Shown: positions 16,813 through 25,442, numbered from the stretch's first letter. The stretch is 54,316 nt of DNA from CALGFH01 sp036003705 (GCA_036003705.1 DASYSE010000055.1:1-54316); one strand, 5' to 3'. Numbers and translations: made by a program. The notes: generated by a model from the sequence alone, not told the origin.

Positions 16813-18113
16813 GCCGGCTGGTGCTCCGGGGGGCGCGGTGGCCCGGCGACGTGGCGATGGACGGCGGCCGGATCACCGCCGTCGGGTCGGTCCCGGAGGA
16901 GGCGGGCGACGAGGTGGTGCGGGTCGACGGCGACATCGTGACCGCCGGCCTGATCAACACCCACCACCACTTCTACCAGTGGATGACCCGCGGCTGGGCG
17001 TTCGACTGCACCCTGTTCGGCTGGCTGACCACCCTGTACCCGGTCTGGGCCCGGCTGACCCCCGAGGACGTCGAGGCCGCGTCCGCCGTCGCCATGGGCG
17101 AGCTCGCGCTCACCGGCTGCACCACCGCGGCCGACCACCACTACCTGGTGCCGGGCGGCGACGACTCGGTGTTCGACGCGATCGCCGCCGCCGCCCGCAC
17201 CATCGGGATCCGGGCCCACATCGCCCGCGGCTCCATGGACCTCGGCCAGAGCAAGGGCGGGCTGCCGCCGGACTCGGTGGTGGAGGACCTGGACGCGATC
17301 CTCGCCTCCACCCAGTCGGTGTACGAGCGGCTGCACGACGGCGACCGCGTCGTGGTCACCGTCGCCCCCTGCAGCCCGTTCAGCGTCACCCCCGAGCTGA
17401 TGACCGAATCGGCCGCCCTGGCCAGGCGCCACGGGCTGCGCCTGCACACCCACCTGGCCGAGACGCTGGACGAGGAGCGCAGCTGCCTGGAGCGGTTCGG
17501 CCGGCGACCCTTGCAGGTCCTCGACGACATCGGCTGGATCGCCTCCGACGTCTGGGTGGCCCACGGGATCCACTTCGACGACGCCGAGGTGCGGCGGCTG
17601 GCCGAGACCGGCACCGGGATCGCGCACTGCCCCTCCAGCAACTGCCGGCTCGGGTCGGGCATCGCCAGGGTGGTGGACCTCACCAGGGCGGGCGCGCCGG
17701 TCGGGCTGGGCGTGGACGGGGTGGCCAGCAACGAGATCGGCGGGCTGTTCCCCGAGATGCGGATGGCCCTGTTCCTGGCCCGCCAGCGGGACCTGAGCTC
17801 GACCACCTTCCTGCCGTCCGACAGCCTCCGGCTGGCCACCGAGGGCGGCGCCCGCTGCCTCGGTCGCGACGACATCGGCCGGCTGGAGCCCGGCTACCGC
17901 GCCGACGTGGTCGTCTGGCCCGGCGACGACCTGGCCGACGTGCTCGACCCGCTCGCCGGGCTGGTGCTGGGGCCCGAGCGGCACGCCCGGCACGTGTTCG
18001 TCGAGGGCGCCTACGTGGTCCGCGACGGTACCCTGCTCGGCGCCGACATCCACACGCTGCGCCGGGAGCTCGCCCGCCGGGCCCGCCGGCTGTGGCCACA
18101 GGGGGCGACGTGA
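16809..18113 (+). CDS. 8-oxoguanine / guanine deaminase (amidohydrolase)
   Basis: Metal-dependent amidohydrolase, 434 residues, that deaminates guanine or 8-oxoguanine to xanthine or urate, feeding the pathway. The metal set is visible: TAGLINTHHHFYQW (H-x-H), LHTHLAETLDEE, VAHGIHF, and Asp in VGLGVDGVASNE; HCPSSNCRLGSG is typical of the TRZ/ATZ branch. The long HHHFYQWMTRGWAFDCTLF stretch resembles 8-oxoguanine deaminases more than short guanine deaminases, but 5'-deoxyadenosine or chlorohydrolase relatives are also close. The GTG at 16809 lies directly at the end of repeat R1, whose GGCGGG would be the ribosome site; an ATG 14 codons upstream would put repeat sequence into the protein. Confidence 0.8.
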   Translation: MSRLVLRGARWPGDVAMDGGRITAVGSVPEEAGDEVVRVDGDIVTAGLINTHHHFYQWMTRGWAFDCTLFGWLTTLYPVWARLTPEDVEAASAVAMGELALTGCTTAADHHYLVPGGDDSVFDAIAAAARTIGIRAHIARGSMDLGQSKGGLPPDSVVEDLDAILASTQSVYERLHDGDRVVVTVAPCSPFSVTPELMTESAALARRHGLRLHTHLAETLDEERSCLERFGRRPLQVLDDIGWIASDVWVAHGIHFDDAEVRRLAETGTGIAHCPSSNCRLGSGIARVVDLTRAGAPVGLGVDGVASNEIGGLFPEMRMALFLARQRDLSSTTFLPSDSLRLATEGGARCLGRDDIGRLEPGYRADVVVWPGDDLADVLDPLAGLVLGPERHARHVFVEGAYVVRDGTLLGADIHTLRRELARRARRLWPQGAT

Positions 18114-18619
18114 CCGAGCTGACCACCGGGCAGCGGCTGCGCTGGTTCAACCAGCTGCCGCAGGCGGAGGCGGTCGCGGAGCTGCTGGCGGTCTGCCACT
18201 CGCGACGGTGGGCGCAGCAGGTGGCCGCCGGCCGCCCCTACCTCGACCTGGCCGCGTTGCAGCGGGCCGCCGACGAGGTGTGGACGGGGCTGGACCCCGG
18301 CGACTGGCTGGAGGCGTTCGCGGCCCACCCGCGGATCGGCGAGCACGGCGGCGGGTCGGCCGACTGGTCCAGGCAGGAGCAGGCCGCCGTCGGCACCGCC
18401 GGCCAGCAGCTGCAGGCGGCCATCGCCCGCGGCAACGCCGCCTACGAGGACCGCTTCGGCTACGTGTTCCTCGTCTCGGCCGCCGACCGCGACGCCGAGG
18501 AGATCCTGGCCAACCTGCGCGCGCGGCTGGGCAACGACCCCGACACCGAGCTGCGGGTGGCCGCCGACCAGCACCGGCGCATCACCCGGCTGCGGATCGA
18601 GCGGATGATGCAGGGATGA
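18110..18619 (+). CDS. OHCU decarboxylase, stand-alone
   Basis: 2-oxo-4-hydroxy-4-carboxy-5-ureidoimidazoline decarboxylase, 169 residues, forming S-allantoin from the HIU-hydrolase product. The family's catalytic His73 is in AAHPRIGE and Glu90 in SRQEQA, and the C-terminal GYVFLVSAADRDAEEIL helix pair and substrate-contacting ELRVAADQHRRIT are present. GTG start overlaps the deaminase stop by four bases. Since the fused domain at 14790 has lost both catalytic residues, this gene is the likely source of activity. Confidence 0.9.
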   Translation: MTELTTGQRLRWFNQLPQAEAVAELLAVCHSRRWAQQVAAGRPYLDLAALQRAADEVWTGLDPGDWLEAFAAHPRIGEHGGGSADWSRQEQAAVGTAGQQLQAAIARGNAAYEDRFGYVFLVSAADRDAEEILANLRARLGNDPDTELRVAADQHRRITRLRIERMMQG

Positions 18620-18660
18620 GCCCGGAGGGGTTTGGGGAACACCAAGGGGGGTGCCCCAAT
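18616..18660 (+). repeat. modular GC-rich repeat, copy R2 (junction OHCU decarboxylase / HIU hydrolase)
   Basis: CCCGGAGGGGTTTGGGGAAC followed by ACCAAGGGGGGTGCCCC. It matches, in the direction of transcription, the copy at 33324-33360 (minus strand). The GGGGTGCCCC end abuts the ATG of the HIU hydrolase exactly as in R1, and AAGGGGGG would serve as its ribosome-binding site. Confidence 0.65.
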
Positions 18661-18997
18661 GAGTAGGATCACCACCCACGTGCTGGACACCGCCCGCGGC
18701 CGCCCGGCGGCCGGGATGCGGGTCGTCCTGGAGGCCCGGGCCGGCGACGGCTGGACACCGGTCGGCGGCGGCGTCACCGACGCCGACGGCCGGGTGCCGG
18801 GCCTGGCCGCCGAGGGGGCGCTACGCGCCGGCGTCCACCGCGTCACCTTCCACACCGGCGACTGGTTCGCCGCCGAGGGGACCGACGGCTTCTACCCGCT
18901 GGTGACCGTCGTCTGCGAGATCGGCGACCCCGAGGCCCACTACCACGTCCCGCTGCTGATCAGCCCGTACGGCTACAGCACCTACCGGGGCAGCTAG
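18659..18997 (+). CDS. 5-hydroxyisourate hydrolase (transthyretin-like)
   Basis: HIU hydrolase, 112 residues, hydrolyses the uricase product to OHCU. The transthyretin-like fold is diagnosed by N-terminal ITTHVLDTARGRPAAGM, FHTGDWF in the middle, YHVPLLISPYGYSTY and the terminal YRGS signature. His and Arg catalytic residues in these blocks are kept. Length is normal. ATG at 18659 follows repeat R2; an upstream in-frame ATG at 18632 would add nine residues from the repeat. Confidence 0.95.
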   Translation: MSRITTHVLDTARGRPAAGMRVVLEARAGDGWTPVGGGVTDADGRVPGLAAEGALRAGVHRVTFHTGDWFAAEGTDGFYPLVTVVCEIGDPEAHYHVPLLISPYGYSTYRGS

Positions 18998-19002
18998 GAC
19001 CC

Positions 19003-20136
19003 ATGCGCGGGCACGTGGTGGTCGCCCCGGACAAGTTCAAAGGCTCGCTCGGCGCCGCCGGGGTGGCCGCGGCGGTCGCCAGCGGGCTGCGGGCCGCCGT
19101 CCCCGGCCTCGACGCGCGCGAGCACCCGGTCGCCGACGGCGGCGACGGCACCGTCGAGGCCGCCCTGTCGGCCGGCTTCGCCCGCCGGGAGGTGGCCTGC
19201 ACCGGCCCCGCCGGGGACACCGTCCTGGCAGCGCTGGCCGTCCGCGACAAGCTCGCCGTGGTGGAGCTGGCCGAGGCGTCGGGGCTGCGGCGGCTCCCCG
19301 GCGGGCGCCTGGCGGCCACCACCGCGACCAGCCGCGGCACCGGCGAGCTGATCCGCGCCGCCCTCGACCTCGGCTGCCGCCAGGTGGTGCTGGGGCTGGG
19401 CGGCAGCGCCTGCACCGACGGCGGGGCCGGCATGGTCCAGGCCCTTGGCGCGCGGCTGCTCGACGCCGCCGGGGCCGAGCTGGCGCTCGGCGGGGCGGCG
19501 CTGGCCGGCCTGGACCGCCTCGACCTCTCCGGGTTCGACCCCCGGGTGGCCGACGCCGAGTTCGTGGTCGCCTCCGACGTCGACAACCCACTGCTGGGGC
19601 CGCACGGGGCAGCGGCCGTATACGGCCCGCAGAAGGGCGCCACCCCGCCGGAGGTCGCGCTGCTGGACGCCGCCCTGGCCCGCTGGGCGGCGGTGGCCCG
19701 CGACGCCACCGGCGTCGACGCCGCCGGCGTGCCGGGCGCCGGGGCCGCCGGGGGTGTGGGGTTCGCGGCCGTGGTGTTCCTCCGGGCCCAGCTGCGCTCG
19801 GGCATCGACTACCTGCTCGACCTGCTCGAGGTGCGCTCGGCGCTGCCCGGCGCCCGGCTGGTGGTCACCGGGGAGGGCTCGCTCGACGAGCAGACGCTGC
19901 GCGGCAAGGCGCCCGCCGGGGTGGCGGCGGCGGCCCGGGCCGCCGGGGTGCCCGTGGTCGCGGTCGCGGGCCGCAACACCCTGCCGGCGGCGGCGCTGCG
20001 GTCGGCCGGCATCGCCCAGGCCTACGCCCTGTCCGACCTGGAGGACGACCCCGAACGCAGCATGCGCGAGCCGGTGCCGCTGCTGGAACGGCTGGCCGGC
20101 CGGATCGCCGCCGACTGGCTGGGCGGTGGCCCGTGA
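19003..20136 (+). CDS. glxK: glycerate kinase (GlxK/GarK family)
   Basis: Phosphorylates D-glycerate, product of GlxR, for entry to glycolysis; 377 residues. The family blocks are present: VVVAPDKFKGSLGA at the start, PVADGGDGTVEA, LGLGGSACTDGGAGM, and LVVTGEGSLDEQTLRGKAP. Position between HIU hydrolase and allantoinase places glyoxylate assimilation inside the purine operon. ATG at 19003, five bases after the previous stop; its end overlaps allantoinase by four bases. Confidence 0.93.
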   Translation: MRGHVVVAPDKFKGSLGAAGVAAAVASGLRAAVPGLDAREHPVADGGDGTVEAALSAGFARREVACTGPAGDTVLAALAVRDKLAVVELAEASGLRRLPGGRLAATTATSRGTGELIRAALDLGCRQVVLGLGGSACTDGGAGMVQALGARLLDAAGAELALGGAALAGLDRLDLSGFDPRVADAEFVVASDVDNPLLGPHGAAAVYGPQKGATPPEVALLDAALARWAAVARDATGVDAAGVPGAGAAGGVGFAAVVFLRAQLRSGIDYLLDLLEVRSALPGARLVVTGEGSLDEQTLRGKAPAGVAAAARAAGVPVVAVAGRNTLPAAALRSAGIAQAYALSDLEDDPERSMREPVPLLERLAGRIAADWLGGGP

Positions 20137-21479
20137 CGGCGGGCGACGGCTTCGAGCTGGTCTTCCGGGCCCCGCGAGTGGTCACCGCCGCCGGCGAGGT
20201 GTCCAGGTGCGTCGGCGTCCGCGGCGGGCGGGTGGTGGCCATCGAGCCGCTGCAGGCCGAGCTGTCCGGGGAGCAGACGATCATCCTCTCCGACGGGGAG
20301 GTCCTGCTGCCCGGGCTGGTCGACACCCACGTCCACGTCAACGAACCGGGCCGGACCGAATGGGAGGGCTTCGCCACCGCGACCAGGGCCGCGGCCGCCG
20401 GCGGGATCACCACCATCCTCGACATGCCGCTCAACTCGATCCCGCCGACCGTCGACCTGGCCGCCCTGGAGGTCAAGCGCAAGGCGGCCGCGGGCCAGGT
20501 CCACATCGACGTCGGGTTCTGGGGCGGCGCCATCCCCGGCAACCTCGGGGAGCTGCGCGGCCTGCACGACGCGGGCGTGTTCGGCTTCAAGTGCTTCCTG
20601 CTCCACTCCGGCGTCGACGAGTTCCCCCACCTCGGCGCCGCCGAGCTCGACCGGTACCTCCAGGTCCTCAGCACCTTCCCCGCGCTGCTGCTGGTGCATG
20701 CCGAGGACTCGGCGTCGGTCGAGCGGGCGCCGTCGGCGCACGGCGAGCGCTACGCCGACTTCCTCCGCTCCCGGCCCCGCGGCGCCGAGAACCTGGCCAT
20801 CGCCCAGGTGATCGAGAGCGCCCGCTGGACCGGCGCCAGAGCGCATGTGCTGCACCTGTCGTCCTCGGATGCGCTGCCGATGCTGCGCAGCGCCCGGCGT
20901 GACGGCGTGGCCGTCAGCGTGGAGACCTGCCCGCACTACCTGACCTTCGACGCCGAGACGATCCGGGACGGCGCCACCGAGTTCAAATGCTGCCCCCCGA
21001 TCCGGGAGGCAGACAACCGCGAGCAGCTCTGGCGGGGCCTGGCCGACGGCGTGATCGACCTGGTGGCGTCCGACCACTCCCCCTGCCCGCCCGAGCTCAA
21101 GCGGTTCGACCTCGGCGACTTCGGGCTGGCCTGGGGTGGCATCGCCTCGCTGCAGCTCGGCCTGTCCGCGGTCTGGACCGCGGCCCGGGCCCGCGGCCAG
21201 ACCCTGGTCGACGTGGTCCGCTGGATGGCCGAGGGCCCGGCCGACCTCGTCGGTCTGCGCCGCAAGGGCCGGATCGCCCTCGGCGGCGACGCCGACTTCT
21301 GCCTGTTCGCCCCCGACCAGGCCTTCGTGGTCGACGCCGGGCGGCTGCACCACCGCCATCCGGTCACGCCGTACGCGAACCGCCCGCTGGCCGGGGTGGT
21401 CCGCGGCACCTGGCTGCGGGGCCAGGAGGTCACCGGCGACCAGTTCCGGGGAATCCTGCTCAACCGGGGAGCGTCATGA
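20133..21479 (+). CDS. allB: allantoinase
   Basis: Hydrolyses the allantoin ring to allantoate; 448 residues, cyclic amidohydrolase fold. Metal ligands are visible: VDTHVHVNEPGRTEWEGF (H-x-H), the carboxylated lysine in FGFKCFLLHSGVDEF, LVHAED, HVLHLSS, and the aspartate of VASDHSPCPPELK. The FKCFLLHSGVDEFPHL segment separates allantoinase from dihydroorotase and hydantoinase. GTG start overlaps the glxK stop. Confidence 0.95.
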   Translation: MTAGDGFELVFRAPRVVTAAGEVSRCVGVRGGRVVAIEPLQAELSGEQTIILSDGEVLLPGLVDTHVHVNEPGRTEWEGFATATRAAAAGGITTILDMPLNSIPPTVDLAALEVKRKAAAGQVHIDVGFWGGAIPGNLGELRGLHDAGVFGFKCFLLHSGVDEFPHLGAAELDRYLQVLSTFPALLLVHAEDSASVERAPSAHGERYADFLRSRPRGAENLAIAQVIESARWTGARAHVLHLSSSDALPMLRSARRDGVAVSVETCPHYLTFDAETIRDGATEFKCCPPIREADNREQLWRGLADGVIDLVASDHSPCPPELKRFDLGDFGLAWGGIASLQLGLSAVWTAARARGQTLVDVVRWMAEGPADLVGLRRKGRIALGGDADFCLFAPDQAFVVDAGRLHHRHPVTPYANRPLAGVVRGTWLRGQEVTGDQFRGILLNRGAS

Positions 21480-22630
21480 ACCAGCGCGCCATCACCACCC
21501 TGCCCGACCTGGCCGTCCGCAGCCTCGGCGGCAGCGTCGTCGCCGCCAACGACGAGCTGTTCGCCGAGCGCGAGAACCTGGTCAAGCCCGAGGCGGCCGG
21601 CTACCAGACCTACACCTTCGGCCACAAGGGCCAGGTGTACGACGGGTGGGAGACCCGGCGCCGGCGGGAGCCCGGCTTCGACTGGGCGATCGTCCGCCTC
21701 GGGGTGGCGGGCGTGGTCCGGGGGGTGGTGGTCGACACCGCGCATTTCAAGGGCAACTACCCGCCGGAGGTCTCGGTGCAGGGCTGCTCGGCCGAGGGCT
21801 ACCCGACGCCGGCCGAGCTGGAGCAGGCCGACTGGGTGTCGCTGGTCCCCAGGTCGGCCGTGCGGGGGGACACCCAGAACTCGTTCGAGGTCGAGGTGCC
21901 GCAGCGGTTCACCCACGTCCGGCTCTGCATGCACCCCGACGGTGGCGTGGCCCGCCTGCGGGTGCACGGCGAGGTCGTCCCCGACCCGCGCTTCCTCACT
22001 GCCGGGGCCATCGACCTGGCCGCCCTCGAGCACGGCGGCGACGTCAGCGGGTGCAGCAACATGTTCTACTCGTCGCCGACCAACCTGATCTCCCCTGGGC
22101 TGGCCCGGGTCATGGGGGAAGGCTGGGAGACGGCCCGCCGCCGCGACGACGGCAACGACTGGGTGGAGTTCCGCCTCGCCGGCGCCGGCGTGGTCCGGCT
22201 GGCCGAGCTGGACACCAGCTACTTCGTCGGCAACGCGCCCGGCTGGGCGTCCCTGCGGGCGGCCGACGCCCGTGCCGCCGACCCGGACGACCCGGCGGCC
22301 TGGGCCGAGCTGCTGCCGAGGACCAGGCTGCTCCCCGACACCCGGCACCGGTTCCGGCTGGACGCCGGCGCCGAGGCCACCCACGTGCGCCTGGACGTCT
22401 ACCCGGACGGCGGCATGGCCCGGGTGCGGCTGTACGGGGACCTGACCGCGCCGGCCCGCGCCGACCTGGGCCTGCGCTGGCTGAATCTCCTCCCCGAGGG
22501 CCACGCCCGGCAGGTCCTGGCCGGCGAGGGCGGCCTCGACCAGGCCGAGGCCGGCCGGCTGGCCGCCTCGCGGCCGCTGGCCGGGCTGTCCGAGGTCCCG
22601 CAGCCGCTCCGCGCCCTGCTGGGGGGCTGA
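21476..22630 (+). CDS. alc: allantoicase
   Basis: Converts allantoate to ureidoglycolate and urea; 384 residues made of two similar jelly-roll halves. The internal repeat shows as GWETRRRREPGFDWAIVRL with VVVDTAHFKGNYP, and GWETARRRDDGNDWVEFRL with AELDTSYFVGNAPG. ATG at 21476 overlaps the allantoinase stop (ATGA). It is the last gene of the plus-strand operon. The final codons and stop lie in a partly duplicated 41-base unit (22590-22653). Confidence 0.95.
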   Translation: MNQRAITTLPDLAVRSLGGSVVAANDELFAERENLVKPEAAGYQTYTFGHKGQVYDGWETRRRREPGFDWAIVRLGVAGVVRGVVVDTAHFKGNYPPEVSVQGCSAEGYPTPAELEQADWVSLVPRSAVRGDTQNSFEVEVPQRFTHVRLCMHPDGGVARLRVHGEVVPDPRFLTAGAIDLAALEHGGDVSGCSNMFYSSPTNLISPGLARVMGEGWETARRRDDGNDWVEFRLAGAGVVRLAELDTSYFVGNAPGWASLRAADARAADPDDPAAWAELLPRTRLLPDTRHRFRLDAGAEATHVRLDVYPDGGMARVRLYGDLTAPARADLGLRWLNLLPEGHARQVLAGEGGLDQAEAGRLAASRPLAGLSEVPQPLRALLGG

Positions 22631-22653
22631 CCGAGGTCCCGCAGCCGCTCCGC
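22590..22653 (+). repeat. partial tandem duplication at the 3' end of the allantoicase gene
   Basis: The same 23-base string, beginning CCGAGGTCCCGCAGCCGCTC, occurs at 22590-22612 (coding) and 22631-22653 (directly after the stop). The period is 41 bases, and the second unit is incomplete. Confidence 0.9.
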
Positions 22654-22699
22654 TGCCAGGACAGCACGGGCCAGCACGCAGCAGACGGTTGGTGGCTGA

Positions 22700-24225
22700 T
22701 CGGAAAATGACCACCTGTGGCGGGCGGCCGGCGGCGCCCCGCGCCGCGCTCAACAGCCGGGGTTGTGGGTTGGTGGTGTCAGGCGGCCGGGGTCAGCGTG
22801 AGGGTGAACCCGAGCGCCTGCAGCTGGCGGATGTGGTTGCGGGTCTTGCGATCGGTGTCGGTGGGGTTGGTGTAGAAGTCCGCGCCGAGGTCGTGGAACC
22901 GTGCGGTGGGGTCGGCGAGCATGTGCCAGATGATGACCAGGATGGATCGGGCGACGGCGACCAGGGCGTTGCGCTTGCCGCGGCGTTTGACCAGGCGCCG
23001 GTAGCGCTGGCCGAGGAAGGTGTTGGTCTTGGCGGCGGTGGCGGCGGCTTGGCCGAGTACGCCTTTGCGGGAGGGGTTGGCTTTGCCGGTGGTGCCGGCG
23101 CGGTGGGTGGCGCCGGACTGGATGGTGCGGGGGGGCAGCTTGGCCCCCGACACCAGGTGCGCGGGGGTGGGGACCTGGCCGGCGTCCAGCCCGATCTCGG
23201 CGATGATCACCTGGGCGGCCTTGCTGCCGATGCCGGGGACCTTGCGGCTGGTCAGCCGGTCGATTTGGACGCCGAGCGCGTCGATCTGGTCCAGCAGCAT
23301 CCGGGCCAGTTCCGCGTGGTGGTCGTCGAAGCGGCCGGTCAACGCCTACCTCCAGGGCGGCGCGCTTGCCGCGCATCCGTCCTTGGCGAGCTCGGCAAGC
23401 ACCTTGGGGTCGCGTTGCCCGACGATCAGGGCCTCCAGCATGGCCCGACCCGAGACGCCCACGATGTCGGTGGCCACGGTGGACAGCTTGATCAGGGCGT
23501 CCTCGAGCAGCCTGCTCCAGCCGTTGCACGTGCCGGGAACGTTCTTGGGTCAGGTCGGACCCCCGGCCGGGTGTCGTCGCGCAACTGGCGGATCTCGGCG
23601 GGTGGGATGAACCAGGGGCGCCCCATGCCCGCTCGTTGAGCTTGGCCAGCCACACCGCATCGAGCTTGTCGGTCTTGAGGTTGGCCCGGGACCTGTTCGG
23701 GCGTCGCGAGCGTTGACCAGCCACCCCCACAGCCCACGGGCTTCCAGCAGGTAGACAAACCCCCGCCAGTCCTCGGAGGTGGACTCCACCACCACCGGTT
23801 CGATGCCCTGGCGGGTCAGCTGATCAGCCAGCGCGATGATCGCGTTGGTCCTCGCCGCCACCTCCCACACCCGGGTGATGCGCTTGCCCGGTGTGGTCTG
23901 GTGCGGCATCCGCGTGCACACCATCCCTGACGCCTTGGCCACATCGATCGCGGCGACCCGCTCCACGATCTGCTCGTGCTCTTCGACCTCGACCCCTCTG
24001 CCGTCTGGAACCACCACAGCTCCTTGTCCCCAAGGGTGGGTTGCGGCTGCCCGGGGGCTGGGTTGGGAACCGAAACTCTGATCGGCGTGCTCGAAGCAAC
24101 CGTGCCCGACCCTCCTGATCGGGCCCCGGCGCCAACCTGTCTTACGGCCTCAACGACCAAGCAGGCATCCGGCGTCGGCGGGCAGCCAGCCCGATTTTCA
24201 CGCCTGCACGGCGTCCCCGCAGGGA
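22700..24225 (-). mobile_element. remnant IS110-family insertion sequence
   Basis: The element extends beyond the broken transposase but has no inverted ends, as usual for IS110, so limits are approximate. The ~200 bases upstream of the transposase start (24018-24225) are non-coding; in active IS110 members this side encodes the bridge RNA that pairs with target and donor. I see no clear hairpin pair that I would call a bridge RNA. It lies between two oppositely oriented halves of the purine/glyoxylate genes. Confidence 0.6.
22779..24017 (-). pseudogene. IS110-family transposase, broken by frameshifts
   Basis: Read 24017 to 22779, the pieces rebuild one IS110-type DEDD transposase. The N-terminal RuvC-like part has VAAIDVAKASGMV and VVESTSEDWRGFVYLLEA; then in a second frame LKTDKLDAVWLAKLNER (two further acidic residues); in a third frame FIPPAEIRQLRDDTRPG; and later LTQERSRHVQRLE. 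The C-terminal Tnp_20 part, 22779-23342, is intact in one frame: VPGIGSKAAQVIIAEIGLD, RRLVKRRGKRNALVAVAR. At least three frame changes between about 23730 and 23340 make an active protein unlikely. Confidence 0.85.
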
Positions 24226-24232
24226 TACAAGA

Positions 24233-24282
24233 ACTGTCTTGCAAACAGCAGGTTGGGGGTTCGAGTCCCCCCGCCAGCTCCA
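24233..24282 (+). tRNA. 3' half of a tRNA (anticodon TGC, Ala-like), truncated
   Basis: Anticodon arm ACTGT-CTTGCAA-ACAGC (one end mismatch), variable loop AGGTT, T arm GGGGG-TTCGAGT-CCCCC, acceptor 3' strand CGCCAGC, discriminator T and encoded CCA. The 5' acceptor strand GCTGGCG and a D arm are absent upstream, where the IS110 remnant begins. It is therefore a fragment, plausibly an attachment-site remnant of a tRNA-targeting element or a tRNA cut by the insertion. Confidence 0.6.
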
Positions 24283-24324
24283 AGATCCGCCTCGTCGTGC
24301 TTGGTATCCTGCTGACGACTGGCC

Positions 24325-24723
24325 ATGGCGACTCGGATGCTTCAGACGATCGGCGAGACAGCGAACCAGATCCGACGCTGCCTCGCTGTCTCCGACGAAC
24401 ACGAGGCCCTACGCTGGGTCGCGCAGTTCATGGCGGAGTTTAGGCGCGCCCCGCTGGCGGATCGCCCGGGGCTGGTGGCCGGCGAGCCTTCCCCGACGGG
24501 GGATCGACGTTGGGACGCCATGCTCGCCGGAGTGGTCGAGCAGCTCTGCTTCGACGATGGGCTCGCGATCCCCGGCTGGGTGATGCAGCCGGATCGCTTC
24601 CTCGAGCAGTGGTGGTTTGTCACTCCCTACAGATCCTTGCACGCCTCCGCGTTCGCCGAGACTCCCGTGGCGCTCGCCAACCGAGGAGTGTTCATCCACG
24701 GCCGGTCGCTGGAGAGTGTCTGA
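24325..24723 (+). CDS. antitoxin-like partner protein of a nucleotidyltransferase module
   Basis: 132-residue protein with an N-terminal helical part (MATRMLQTIGETANQIRRCL) and a C-terminal segment PGWVMQPDRFLEQWWFVTP that ends in AETPVALANRGVFIHGRSL. I know this W-x-PxRFL-x-WWF / AxxNRGVFI pattern from small proteins encoded next to MNT/DUF6036 proteins in toxin-antitoxin-like pairs. It has no clear DNA-binding motif in the visible N-terminus. Four bases separate it from the next gene. ATG at 24325. Function inferred from pairing. Confidence 0.6.
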   Translation: MATRMLQTIGETANQIRRCLAVSDEHEALRWVAQFMAEFRRAPLADRPGLVAGEPSPTGDRRWDAMLAGVVEQLCFDDGLAIPGWVMQPDRFLEQWWFVTPYRSLHASAFAETPVALANRGVFIHGRSLESV

Positions 24724-24727
24724 GCCG

Positions 24728-25252
24728 ATGCTGAACCGGGACAACATCGCCACGCTGCTGGACGAGCTCGCAAGCGAACTGGAAGCCGAGGGCGTCCACG
24801 GGGATCTCTTTCTGGTCGGCGGCGCCGCAATGGCGCTTGCCTACAGCACACGGCGAGCCACCCGCGACCTGGACGCCATCTTCGAGCCCAAGCAGGTGAT
24901 CTATCGGGCCGCCCAGCGGGTTGGCGACCGCCGTGGACTGCCCCCAGACTGGCTCAACGACGGGGTCAAGGGCTTCCTACCGGGACCAGACCCGGGCGCC
25001 ACGGTCCTGTTCGACCGGCCGGGGCTCGCAGTCCGGATCGCCTCGCCGCGCTACCTGTTCGCCATGAAGGTGCTGGCTGCGCGGGTCGAGCGCGATGAAG
25101 ACGACATCCAGCTGCTGTACAAGCTATGCGGCTTCAGGTCGGTCGAAGAGGCGCTGGACCACGTCCAGTCGCTCTATCCGCATCAGCCCATCCCACCCAA
25201 AGCGCACTACCTGCTACAGGAGCTGTTCCCGCCTGCGGCAGACAATAAATAG
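24728..25252 (+). CDS. DUF6036-like nucleotidyltransferase-fold protein
   Basis: 174 residues. The MNT nucleotidyltransferase signature FLVGGAAMALAYSTRRATRD followed by LDAIF is visible, with GG and D-x-D in the right order, then a helical C-terminus (RYLFAMKVLAARVERDEDDI, LLYKLCGFRSVEEAL). This is the AbiEii/DUF6036 style of NTase, often part of toxin-antitoxin or abortive-infection pairs. The ATG at 24728 is used because the longer frame overlaps the upstream gene. Both genes sit in the mobile island. Confidence 0.7.
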   Translation: MLNRDNIATLLDELASELEAEGVHGDLFLVGGAAMALAYSTRRATRDLDAIFEPKQVIYRAAQRVGDRRGLPPDWLNDGVKGFLPGPDPGATVLFDRPGLAVRIASPRYLFAMKVLAARVERDEDDIQLLYKLCGFRSVEEALDHVQSLYPHQPIPPKAHYLLQELFPPAADNK

Positions 25253-25442
25253 GGATCGACTGGTCAGGGGTGGAGCGCCCTCTGCTGCCTGCCGTCCTCC
25301 TGCCGCGTGCACTGCGCCGTTGATGCAAGTGCCGGATCTCTGGCCGAAGTACCCGCACCGCACCCAACGTCGGTGGTGCCGTCGAGCACCATGGCACAGA
25401 GGGTGGAGAGGAGGCTTCGCATGGTCATTCCGTTGGACGCTC

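Noticed and set aside
14718..18053. 1111-codon open frame on the minus strand
   Set aside because: It is antisense to the permease, deaminase and other recognised genes and has the Gly/His/Asp/Arg-rich composition typical of antisense frames in high-GC DNA.
24233..24282. Complete tRNA gene
   Set aside because: No D arm and no GCTGGCG 5' acceptor strand is present upstream within tRNA distance; only the 3' half is there.
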